A DNA stretch of 64,000 nt, from the NCBI RefSeq assembly GCF_000615905.1, contig NZ_BAMN01000006.1:62001-126000 (forward strand), written 5' to 3'. The notes under the pieces are model-generated. The model did not search any database. It had not been told where the DNA came from and saw only the letters and a program-made list of their open reading frames with translations. The DNA is from Companilactobacillus nodensis DSM 19682 = JCM 14932 = NBRC 107160. GTDB taxonomy: Bacteria > Bacillota > Bacilli > Lactobacillales > Lactobacillaceae. Shown here in pieces: positions 57,522-64,000 of the stretch. A program made the position numbers and the translations under genes. Every line of letters begins with the position of its first letter. Within the stretch, counting starts at the first letter, position 1.

Positions 57522-58517
57522 GTGACCCAGTCACCTTACTGGAATCGCATCGCAGAAAAGGCTAAGAAGGAAGGCCGTCCTTTTTTCAGCTTGGCACCAA
57601 TGGAAGCTGTCACAGGATCGGTTTTTCGTCGTGTAGTCATGAAAGCTGCCGCACCAGATGTTTTTTATACAGAATTTACTAATGCGTTAAGCATTACACA
57701 TCCAAAAGCAAAAGAGGCCACAAAGGGCCGACTATATATTGACCCAGAAGAAGATCCGAAACCTATTGTTCAATTGTGGGGTAATAACGGTGATGACTTT
57801 GCGCGTGCCGCCAAAGAAGTTGAGAAGCAAGGGTACGAAGCAATTGATATCAATACGGGATGTCCAGATATTGCCGTGATCAAGAATCATAGTGGGAGTG
57901 ATCTGATTCGCCACTTTGATCGCACAGAAGAAGTGATCGAAGGTGCCCGTCAATCGAACTTACCTGTAACAGTGAAGACGAGAATTGGTTACAGTGAAGT
58001 TGACGAGTACAAGACTTGGATTCCATTTTTGCTTGAGCAACAGGTGCCGGTCTTAACAGTTCATGTTCGTACCAAAGAAGAGATGAGCAATGTGCCAGCA
58101 CATTATGAATTGATCGATGACATTGTTAAGATGCGTGATGAGATTGCTCCTGATACATTGTTGCAGATAAATGGTGACATTATGGATTATCAAGCAGGGA
58201 TACAACTTTATCATGAACATCCAGGAATTGACGGTATCATGATCGGACGTGGAATATTTACCAATCCTTATGCCTTCGAACCAATTCCAAAAGAACATTC
58301 AACACATGAGTTACTTAACTTGCTCCGTTATCAGTTGGATCTGTATGATGAGTTTGTTGCCAAGGGAATTCCTGGCCACTTTGCTCCATTGCAGAGATTC
58401 TTCAAGATTTATGTGCGTGGGATGAAGGGCGCTTCTGCTGCCAGAAATGATTTGATGCAGACGAAGACGACCGATGATGCACGTGCTGTAATTGATCGAA
58501 TTGATGTTAATAAATAA
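57522..58517 (+). CDS. tRNA-dihydrouridine synthase
   Basis: An FMN-dependent Dus enzyme of about 331 residues that reduces uridines in tRNA D-loops. The N-terminal LAPMEAVTGSVFRRVV, the INTGCPDIAVIKNHSGSDLI region with the catalytic Cys, VTVKTRIGY and IMIGRGIFTNPYAF are typical. The enzyme is closer to the DusC-like group, with an unusual GCPDIAVIKN where most have GCPxxKV. GTG 57522 follows TTGGAGATGAGATT. It ends at a strong terminator. Confidence 0.9.
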   Translation: MTQSPYWNRIAEKAKKEGRPFFSLAPMEAVTGSVFRRVVMKAAAPDVFYTEFTNALSITHPKAKEATKGRLYIDPEEDPKPIVQLWGNNGDDFARAAKEVEKQGYEAIDINTGCPDIAVIKNHSGSDLIRHFDRTEEVIEGARQSNLPVTVKTRIGYSEVDEYKTWIPFLLEQQVPVLTVHVRTKEEMSNVPAHYELIDDIVKMRDEIAPDTLLQINGDIMDYQAGIQLYHEHPGIDGIMIGRGIFTNPYAFEPIPKEHSTHELLNLLRYQLDLYDEFVAKGIPGHFAPLQRFFKIYVRGMKGASAARNDLMQTKTTDDARAVIDRIDVNK

Positions 58518-58735
58518 AAATATGGACAAAAACCGATTTTGGCTTTTGTCCATATTTTATTTTTTGTTTTAACAATATAAAAATCTATCAATCCAAAGAT
58601 AACAGTGGTCAGTGTAGCGATTCCTACGCAATTTGTTATTCGATTATTAATAGAATCCATTTTAAAACTGTACCAAATAAAGGAACTTAAAAGTGTAATA
58701 AAAAATACTATTAAATAAATAGTTATTTTTTTCAT
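58409..58735 (-). CDS. Small two-helix membrane protein, end of the mob operon (3' end uncertain)
   Basis: From ATG 58735 the protein starts KKITIYLIVFFITLLSSFIWY and has a second helix TNCVGIATLTTVIFGLIDFYIV. After about residue 60 the frame runs through the convergent terminator and into antisense of dus, giving unlikely sequence. The true end is probably near 58555: a one-base indel in the A run of AAAACAAAAAATAAA would give a stop at once. The start is four bases after the stop of the 82-residue gene, so it belongs to the same operon. No family recognised. Confidence 0.5.
   Translation of the reverse strand: MKKITIYLIVFFITLLSSFIWYSFKMDSINNRITNCVGIATLTTVIFGLIDFYIVKTKNKIWTKAKIGFCPYFYLLTSIRSITARASSVVFVCIKSFLAAEAPFIPRT
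58516..58566. terminator. Terminator after the dus gene
   Basis: AAAATATGGACAAAA (58517-58531) pairs perfectly with TTTTGTCCATATTTT (58544-58558), followed by ATTTTTT. The A run on the left lets it also act on the minus strand, where the small membrane protein gene comes in. Confidence 0.9.
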
Positions 58736-58739
58736 ACCA

Positions 58740-58988
58740 CTAATATTCAGCTTCAGAAGTTTCAAAACTAGGGTCGGCGAATTGCTTATAAAAATCATAA
58801 TCCTTTTTGATTAACATAATACGACGTTCTAACTCTTCAATTGCTTGATCTTGTTCTAGTGTTCTCATGTCGTCTCTTTGAGTTTGTTCTTCGTTCTCTA
58901 AAAGTGTTCTTTGAATGCTCAAGTCATTCAAGCAAATTTTAATCATTTTTTGAAAGTCTCCACGACTCATTTCGGTTTGTGCTTTCAT
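58740..58988 (-). CDS. Small coiled-coil protein (82 aa) following mobA
   Basis: An 82-residue, highly charged protein, with Glu/Gln/Arg-rich helical heptads from about residue 20 to 70 (LLENEEQTQRDDMRTLEQDQ, ELERRIMLIKKDYDF). No family recognised. GGAGGACTTAGA lies just upstream, and its ATG overlaps the stop codon of the repaired mobA frame in an ATGA junction, so it is translated with mobA. A role linked to Moco enzymes is only suggested by position. Confidence 0.7.
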   Translation of the reverse strand: MKAQTEMSRGDFQKMIKICLNDLSIQRTLLENEEQTQRDDMRTLEQDQAIEELERRIMLIKKDYDFYKQFADPSFETSEAEY

Positions 58989-59532
58989 TCTAAGTCCTCC
59001 GGATAGTTGATATTTTTTAAGTTTCCATCATAATCTTGCGCAACACAGTCAGCATCTGACAATAGCTACGCCAGCGATAATTATGACTCTTCATATGTTG
59101 CTTTAATAATTCCATATTAATCGTTAAGTGACAACAAGTGTAGTAGGGAAGACTCTTAATTTTGATATATCCGAGATTTTGACTCAAGAACTCAATTGCC
59201 CTTTGATCAATAATGTAATCTGTCGCTACGACGATCAAGTCAGCTTGCTTGGTTTGCACTGTATCAAAATATGACCATAGAGCCGACAATGGACCGCAGT
59301 CGATCATCGGTTTGACGTCCTGAATAACTTGAACTTTGGAATCGTTAAACAAATTGTCAATATTCGAATAATTGTTTTGGTTAGTTGAGACGTAACAATG
59401 GTCAACAAATGGCAAAGTTAAGTCAGCGGTGTATTTGACGTTAGGAATAAAAATATCATTGAAGTGGGCTAGGGCCTTGTCACTTTTAAAACGGGTTGAT
59501 TTGCCACCGGCAAGAATTAAGCTGTCAGTCAT
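58985..59532 (-). pseudogene. mobA: Molybdenum cofactor guanylyltransferase MobA, broken near the 3' end by a -1 frameshift
   Basis: MobA attaches GMP to Moco to form MGD, needed by nitrate reductase. The N-terminal loop LILAGGKSTRFKSDKAL and IDCGPLSALWSYF are typical. In the written frame the tail after about residue 155 (YCQMLTVLRKIMMET) is not MobA-like. A one-base insertion near 59065 moves to the frame LLSDADCVAQDYDGNLKNINYPEDLE, whose NINYPEDL ending is the MobA C terminus and whose stop overlaps the next start. The repaired protein is about 182 residues. As written, the protein ends at 59017 with a wrong tail. Confidence 0.82.
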
Positions 59533-60010
59533 TTTTAATATCTCTCAAAAAATTATTTATGAATGTCTTACGAGTATCTAAATTTTCAATATCAATGACA
59601 TTGTCAGAACGGTTTCCCTGGATCGTTACAAAGTACTTAATATTAGTTACATCTGAGAAGGTTTTAGGCGACTCATCTGTTTTGAGTAATGCTATTTTAG
59701 GAAAGTCCAATTCCTTGATTCCTTCAATGATAATAAAATCAAATGAGCCAGTTTGTAGTTTTTGAATTTTGTCCAATTCAGTTGATGGTAAGTTACGTTG
59801 ATAGTGAATTGTTTGTTCATCATTCAATAACAACACATCGTCAGAATATTGAAAAAATTTGCCAGTGTCATTAGTCGCAGGAATGTCGATCGGCAGGTGA
59901 GTATGTTTAACAACACTGATCTTATACTGAGAGCCTTCTCTCAAAAACTCTTGCAGCAAGGTCGTCTTGCCGCTTTTTTTGTGTCCGATTATTTGAAAGG
60001 TAATAGCCAT
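59525..60010 (-). CDS. mobB: Molybdopterin-guanine dinucleotide biosynthesis protein MobB
   Basis: A 161-residue P-loop GTPase that assists MobA. The Walker A site GHKKSGKTTLLQEF is at residues 9-22, and VVKHTHLPIDIP plus IIEGIKELDFPKI are family features. The start lies inside the moeA 3' end and its stop overlaps the mobA start, so all three are coupled. The frame is intact. Confidence 0.93.
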   Translation of the reverse strand: MAITFQIIGHKKSGKTTLLQEFLREGSQYKISVVKHTHLPIDIPATNDTGKFFQYSDDVLLLNDEQTIHYQRNLPSTELDKIQKLQTGSFDFIIIEGIKELDFPKIALLKTDESPKTFSDVTNIKYFVTIQGNRSDNVIDIENLDTRKTFINNFLRDIKND

Positions 60011-61218
60011 GTGCGTAGTCTGCTGTCTTTTGAAGTGATCGACTTGCCACGAGGTATTTCGAACATGCAGGTTGCACGTTGCAAGTTGTTCAAGTTACCA
60101 GATGCGTCACCGCCAACACGTCCGATTTCGATATGATCACCAACAAATTTATATTGTCCACGTAAAATACGGTCGTACATATTAGTCTTGGTATATTCAG
60201 CGTTAAGAGTGCCGGTACATTCAATACAACGACTTGCTTGATGTTGCATCAGTCTCAAGGCATATTCGACATAGAGGTAGAATCCAGTGAAGCAGGCACC
60301 AGGATTACCTGATAGTCCGAAGAAGAGAGTTCCGTTATAGATGAAGGCAGTTGTAACACTACCGGGGCGCATTTCAAGCTTATTGAATAGTAGCTTTTCG
60401 GATGATTTGGCCAAGTCGGCAATGATATCGAAGTCTCCAACGGAAACACCACCGTCAGTGATGATAACGTCACACTTACCTAGGAGGTCATTTACAGCTG
60501 ACTTCAAGGCAGCAGGGTCGTCTTTGATTTGCGTGTAGCTGATAACATCAGCACCATTTTCTTTACATAGATCACGTATCATTGGTCCGTTACTATTAAA
60601 TATTTTGCCATTAACGATTTTTTCACCAGGATTCAAGAGTTCTGATCCAGTGGTGATAATTCCAATCGTTGGCTTCTTATAGACAGAGATTTCTTGAACA
60701 TCGAAGGCACTCAGTAGACTGATACCACCGGGATTGATCTCAGTATCTTTGGCAAGTAACGTATCACCCTTTTTGAAGTAATCACCGATTTGAGTGATGT
60801 TATCCTTTTTCTGGATTTCAGTTATTTGAACGGTGTCCTTGTCGATCATACGAGTTGTTTCAAGCATGACCACGATGTCAGCTCCGTCAGGAACGTAGCC
60901 GCCAGTCATGATTCTGACTGCTTCACCGGATACAAGCGGACGGTCGAAGTCAGCACCGGCAGGAATGTCACCGACAACTTTTAGATCAGCTGGCAAGTTG
61001 GTCAAGTCAGATTGTAGCATCGCGAAGCCGTCATAGCCGGAACGTCTGAAGGTTGGGAAGTCATGTGGTGCAGTGACATCCTCCGCAATGATGCGATGGT
61101 TGGCAGCAGTTGCCGCAATTTTTTCAGTAGTAAGTTTGACACTGTCAATATTATCGACGATTATTTTGCGAGCTTCGTCAATACTAATGGCATTTCTATT
61201 ATCAACTGGTTTATACAT
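59989..61218 (-). CDS. moeA: Molybdopterin molybdenumtransferase MoeA
   Basis: MoeA inserts molybdate into adenylated molybdopterin. The 409-residue protein has the N-terminal SIDEARKII, FRRSGYDGFAML, VRIMTGGYVPDGADIVVMLE (shown in part), the MoaB/MogA-like domain GIITTGSELLNPGEKI and DGGVSVGDFD, and GLSGNPGACFTGF. Length is normal. It overlaps mobB by 22 bases at the 3' end and follows moaB by a one-base overlap. Confidence 0.95.
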   Translation of the reverse strand: MYKPVDNRNAISIDEARKIIVDNIDSVKLTTEKIAATAANHRIIAEDVTAPHDFPTFRRSGYDGFAMLQSDLTNLPADLKVVGDIPAGADFDRPLVSGEAVRIMTGGYVPDGADIVVMLETTRMIDKDTVQITEIQKKDNITQIGDYFKKGDTLLAKDTEINPGGISLLSAFDVQEISVYKKPTIGIITTGSELLNPGEKIVNGKIFNSNGPMIRDLCKENGADVISYTQIKDDPAALKSAVNDLLGKCDVIITDGGVSVGDFDIIADLAKSSEKLLFNKLEMRPGSVTTAFIYNGTLFFGLSGNPGACFTGFYLYVEYALRLMQHQASRCIECTGTLNAEYTKTNMYDRILRGQYKFVGDHIEIGRVGGDASGNLNNLQRATCMFEIPRGKSITSKDSRLRTWLLPFK

Positions 61219-61685
61219 TATTTGGTTATCTCCTTAATTAAATGTTCTAGGTCGGGCAAGATGATTTGTTCCAAGGCAGTCTTGCAGGCATTAGTTGATC
61301 CAGGCAGTAAATAACAAATTTGGTCGCTGTCTGTTATGCCGGCTGCAGCTCCTGAAACGAGTGCCTTCAATCCAATATCATCGACGCTGATACGTCTGAA
61401 GTATTCTCCGAATCCTGGAATAACTTTGATAAATTTTGGTTCAAGAGTGTCGATCGTAACATCGCGTCGAGCAATGCCGGTACCGCCATTTACCAAAATC
61501 AATTTGCAGGAAGTAGTGAGTAGTTGGTTGTAGGCGTCTGTTATTTGTTGTGCATCGTCTTTGACGATGTATTTTTTGACAAAATTATTGCCAGCCTCTG
61601 TCATGGCTGTTTGGATGTATTGACCAGATTTGTCAGTTACTTCAGTTCTGGTATCGCTGACGGTAATAATTCCAAAATCAATCAT
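61218..61685 (-). CDS. moaB: Molybdenum cofactor biosynthesis protein MoaB/MogA family
   Basis: A 155-residue protein that adenylates molybdopterin before MoeA acts. Family features include FGIITVSDTRTEVTDKSG, LVNGGTGIARRDVTID and GFGEYFRRISVDDIG. In Gram-positives the MoaB form does the MogA job. The last base of its stop is the first base of the moeA start. ATG 61685 is followed upstream by a GGAGGAGATATT site. Confidence 0.93.
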   Translation of the reverse strand: MIDFGIITVSDTRTEVTDKSGQYIQTAMTEAGNNFVKKYIVKDDAQQITDAYNQLLTTSCKLILVNGGTGIARRDVTIDTLEPKFIKVIPGFGEYFRRISVDDIGLKALVSGAAAGITDSDQICYLLPGSTNACKTALEQIILPDLEHLIKEITK

Positions 61686-61710
61686 TAATATCTCCTCCTC
61701 AACGTGCTGA

Positions 61711-62418
61711 TTATTTAATCAGGCAGTTGTTCTTCTTATTAACTTTAATTTTTCTAAAATCAAATGTCCAATTGTCGATGACTAATAATTGTCCGGCAGT
61801 GTACTTATTGCTAGTTAAAAACTTCATAGCGAGGGATGCTTGTAAGCTACCTGTTAGTGCCACGATCATCGGGTTAGTACCGATATTAGCGCTCAACCCT
61901 AATTGGGCAACTTTGTCCTTAGGATACAGACATTCGAGGCAAGCTGATTCAGAATCAATGAACATGACCTGACCTTGATTAGCTGCACAAGTTCCAAAAA
62001 TATGCTTGATGCCACGTTCTTGACAGTCCTGATTGATCTGATATTTAACGGGGAAGTTGTCAGTGCAGTCGATCACCAAATCATATTTGGTATCCAACAA
62101 TTCAGCTGAATATTTCTGGCTAATAGTATTGATAACAACATTTTTGTTGGCAGCCTGCAAGTGATTCTTCATTGCGGTTAATTTTTCAACTCCAACATCA
62201 GCTTCAGTATAGAGATTTTGTCGATGCAGGTTGGTAAGTTCCACAACATCATAATCGACTAGAGTTATTTCACCAATTCCAGCTTTGACCAGTTCAGAGG
62301 AAACGAAGCTCCCAAGACCTCCGACACCGATCACCAAAACCTTTGATTGTTCAAGGTTATTTTGTCCGTCAATTCCGATTTGTTTGATTTTTAATTGTCT
62401 GTCATATCTGTTTGTCAT
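61711..62418 (-). CDS. moeB: ThiF/MoeB/HesA family adenylyltransferase (putative MoeB)
   Basis: An E1-like enzyme that would adenylate the C-terminal Gly of MoaD so that sulfur can be added. The nucleotide loop GVGGLGS is at residues 31-37, then TLVDYDVVELTNLHRQNLY and DCTDNFPVKY. The first zinc pair is seen (CLECLYP), while the C-terminal pair is reduced to one Cys (NNCLIK). At about 235 residues it lacks a rhodanese domain. ATG 62418 follows GAGGTGAAGAAA. MoaD itself is not in the window. It is the first gene of moeB-moaB-moeA-mobB-mobA. Confidence 0.88.
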   Translation of the reverse strand: MTNRYDRQLKIKQIGIDGQNNLEQSKVLVIGVGGLGSFVSSELVKAGIGEITLVDYDVVELTNLHRQNLYTEADVGVEKLTAMKNHLQAANKNVVINTISQKYSAELLDTKYDLVIDCTDNFPVKYQINQDCQERGIKHIFGTCAANQGQVMFIDSESACLECLYPKDKVAQLGLSANIGTNPMIVALTGSLQASLAMKFLTSNKYTAGQLLVIDNWTFDFRKIKVNKKNNCLIK

Positions 62419-62442
62419 TTTCTTCACCTCACATGCAAAAGG

Positions 62443-62503
62443 TTAGGGAAAATCCTAATCGAAGTCAATTAGGATAAGTGCTAGATTTGTTATAAGGAAT
62501 ATT
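62443..62503. promoter_or_regulatory. Divergent moeB/narG promoter region with inverted-repeat operator candidate
   Basis: Within the 110-base gap between moeB and narG, ATCCTAAT (62452-62459) and ATTAGGAT (62468-62475) form a perfect inverted repeat with an 8-base spacer. A third half-site TTAGG lies at 62443-62447. GGAATATT follows at 62496-62503. The layout suits an operator for a dimeric regulator such as NreC, but no binding motif for this lineage can be checked here. Confidence 0.55.
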
Positions 62504-62528
62504 AAAGTGAACTAGGTGGGAGTTGCAT

Positions 62529-64000
62529 ATGCTAAAATCTAGATTTTTTAAAAAAGTTGATAAGTTTAACGGTAATTTCACCCAACTAGAAGAACATTCT
62601 CGTCGTTGGGAGAAATTATATAAGGAACGTTGGGCACACGACAAGGTCGTTCGTACGACTCATGGTGTTAACTGTACGGGATCTTGTAGTTGGAACGTCT
62701 ACGTTAAGCAAGGAGTAGTTACTTGGGAGCACCAGTCAACTGACTATCCTTCTTGCGGACCCAATATGCCTGAATATGAACCTCGTGGCTGTCCTCGTGG
62801 TGCCAGTTTCAGTTGGTACGAATACAGTCCGCTTCGTATTAAGTATCCATACATTCGTGAACGTCTCTGGAAGTTCTGGGAAGATGCTCGTAACAACTTC
62901 GATAATCCAATCGATGCTTGGGAGAGTATCGTTACTGATCCTGAGAAGACGAAGTCATACAAGTCAGTCCGTGGACATGGTGGTTTGATTCGTGTTAAGT
63001 GGGGCGATGCTACCGAGATGATCGCCGCAATGTTGATTTACACGATCAAAAAATACGGTCCCGATCGGATTGCTGGATTCTCTCCAATTCCAGCTATGTC
63101 AATGTTGAGTTACTCATCAGGTGCGAGATTTATTTCATTACTTGGTGGAGAAATGTTGAGCTTCTATGATTGGTACGCCGATCTACCACCAGCATCTCCA
63201 CAAGTATGGGGTGAACAGACTGATGTGCCTGAATCAGCTGACTGGTACAACAGTCAATACTTGATCATGTGGGGTTCAAATGTTCCATTAACTAGAACAC
63301 CAGATGCTCACTTCATGGTTGAAGCACGTTATAAAGGAACAAAAGTCGTTTCTGTCAGTCCAGATTATGCTGAAAATGTTAAGTTTGCTGATAACTGGTT
63401 AGCTCCACATCCAGGTTCAGATGCAGCTTTGGCACAAGGTATGACACACGTTATCTTGAATGAATTCTACAATAATAAACAAGTTCCTTACTTTACTGAT
63501 TATGTTAAGAGATTCACTGATCTTCCATTCGTTATCATGCTTGATCAAAGTGAAACGAACAAGGAACACGTTGTCTCAGGTCGTTTCTTGAGAATCTCAG
63601 ATATTAAAGATACCGACACACCAAACTCAGAATGGAAGCCAGTTCTTGTTGATGAACCAACTGACAACTTAGTTGTTCCAAATGGAACGATCGGTCAAAG
63701 ATGGGAAAAGGGCAAGAAGTGGAATCTTGACCTCGATGGCATCAGCCTAAACTCTCATTCTTGGGTGAGGATGAACGTGTCGTTGATATGCCTAGCTTTG
63801 ATGCACAAGGCAATGGTATTTTCCAACGGACACTTCCATGTCGTGAGATTACCCTAAAGGATGGCAGTAAGAAATTAATTACAACTGTCTTCGATCTCTT
63901 AATGGCACAATATGGTATCCGTCGTAAGAAGATGGATGAATTAGCTGCCAAAGGTTATGACGATGCTGATAGTTTATTCACACCAGCTTGGCAAGAAAAA
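62529..64000 (+). pseudogene. narG: Respiratory nitrate reductase alpha subunit NarG, 5' part, with a -1 frameshift (partial)
   Basis: NarG is the Mo-bis-MGD catalytic subunit reducing nitrate to nitrite at the inner membrane face. From ATG 62529 (GGTGGGAG upstream; TTG 62523 is less likely) the FS0 cluster region THGVNCTGSCSWNVYVK with a downstream Cys in EPRGCPRGASFSWY is intact, and the Mo-ligand region SFYDWYADLPPASPQVWGEQTD is as in NarG (quoted in part). At about 63758-63761 one T is missing: the frame ends at 63857, while the +1 frame continues as GEDERVVDMPSFDAQGNG and TVFDLLMAQYG to the window edge. As written, two thirds of the protein would be lost. Confidence 0.88.

Noticed and set aside
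61711-61735. Frameshift at the C terminus of moeB
   Set aside because: The NNCLIK ending is slightly unusual, but the length is normal and no alternative frame extends the family match.

Overview
The window is low-GC Gram-positive chromosome. Gene order and protein sequences point to a member of the Lactobacillaceae, and the combination of a full purine operon with a nitrate reductase/molybdenum cofactor locus fits the Companilactobacillus or Lactiplantibacillus type of genome. The genus is inferred, not proven. I see no rRNA, tRNA, phage, insertion sequence or CRISPR array.

Layout. (1) 1-10.95 kb, plus strand: de novo purine operon purE(end)-K-C-S-Q-L-F-M-N-H-D, closed by a bidirectional terminator; purL and purN each carry a single-base frameshift. 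(2) 11.0-12.7 kb: a PlsC-type acyltransferase, a tRNA1(Val)-type methyltransferase and a GIY-YIG protein. (3) 12.7-41.3 kb, plus strand: the conserved translation, envelope and chaperone block rpsB-tsf, pyrH-frr-uppS-cdsA-rseP-proS-polC, rimP-nusA-ylxR-ylxQ-infB-rbfA, truB-ribF, hrcA-grpE-dnaK-dnaJ (CIRCE controlled), lepA and asnS (T-box controlled). All of these are intact. (4) 41.4-46.5 kb: a flavin disulfide oxidoreductase, a tiny membrane protein, an unusual three-gene minus-strand operon that includes a prenyl-synthase-like protein without its catalytic aspartates, a CopZ-like protein and an EamA transporter. (5) 46.5-64 kb: an anaerobic respiration and metal island with moaA, a MIP18-type Fe-S factor, an XRE/TPR regulator, the nreABC nitrate/oxygen sensor system, a degenerate MobA-like gene, moaC, feoA-feoB-feoC-like iron uptake, a lone short SufD-like protein, a small alarmone synthetase, a Dus enzyme, the mobA-mobB-moeA-moaB-moeB operon and the start of narG. 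moaD and moaE are not in the window.

How the parts fit. Feo brings in ferrous iron, the MIP18 and SufD-like proteins would serve Fe-S assembly, the moa/moe/mob genes make Mo-bis-MGD, and NreABC would switch on narG. At least six single-base indels break genes in this window (purL, purN, moaA, the MIP18 gene, mobA, narG). All lie in the purine and Moco/nitrate regions and none in the roughly 39 kb of housekeeping DNA between them. That uneven pattern is easier to explain by real decay of dispensable pathways than by random sequencing error, although every lesion is a short-run indel and error must be excluded.

The least understood items are the 43.0-45.3 kb operon, the degenerate MobA paralogue, the hairpin-forming repeat pair upstream of moaA, and the inverted repeat between moeB and narG.
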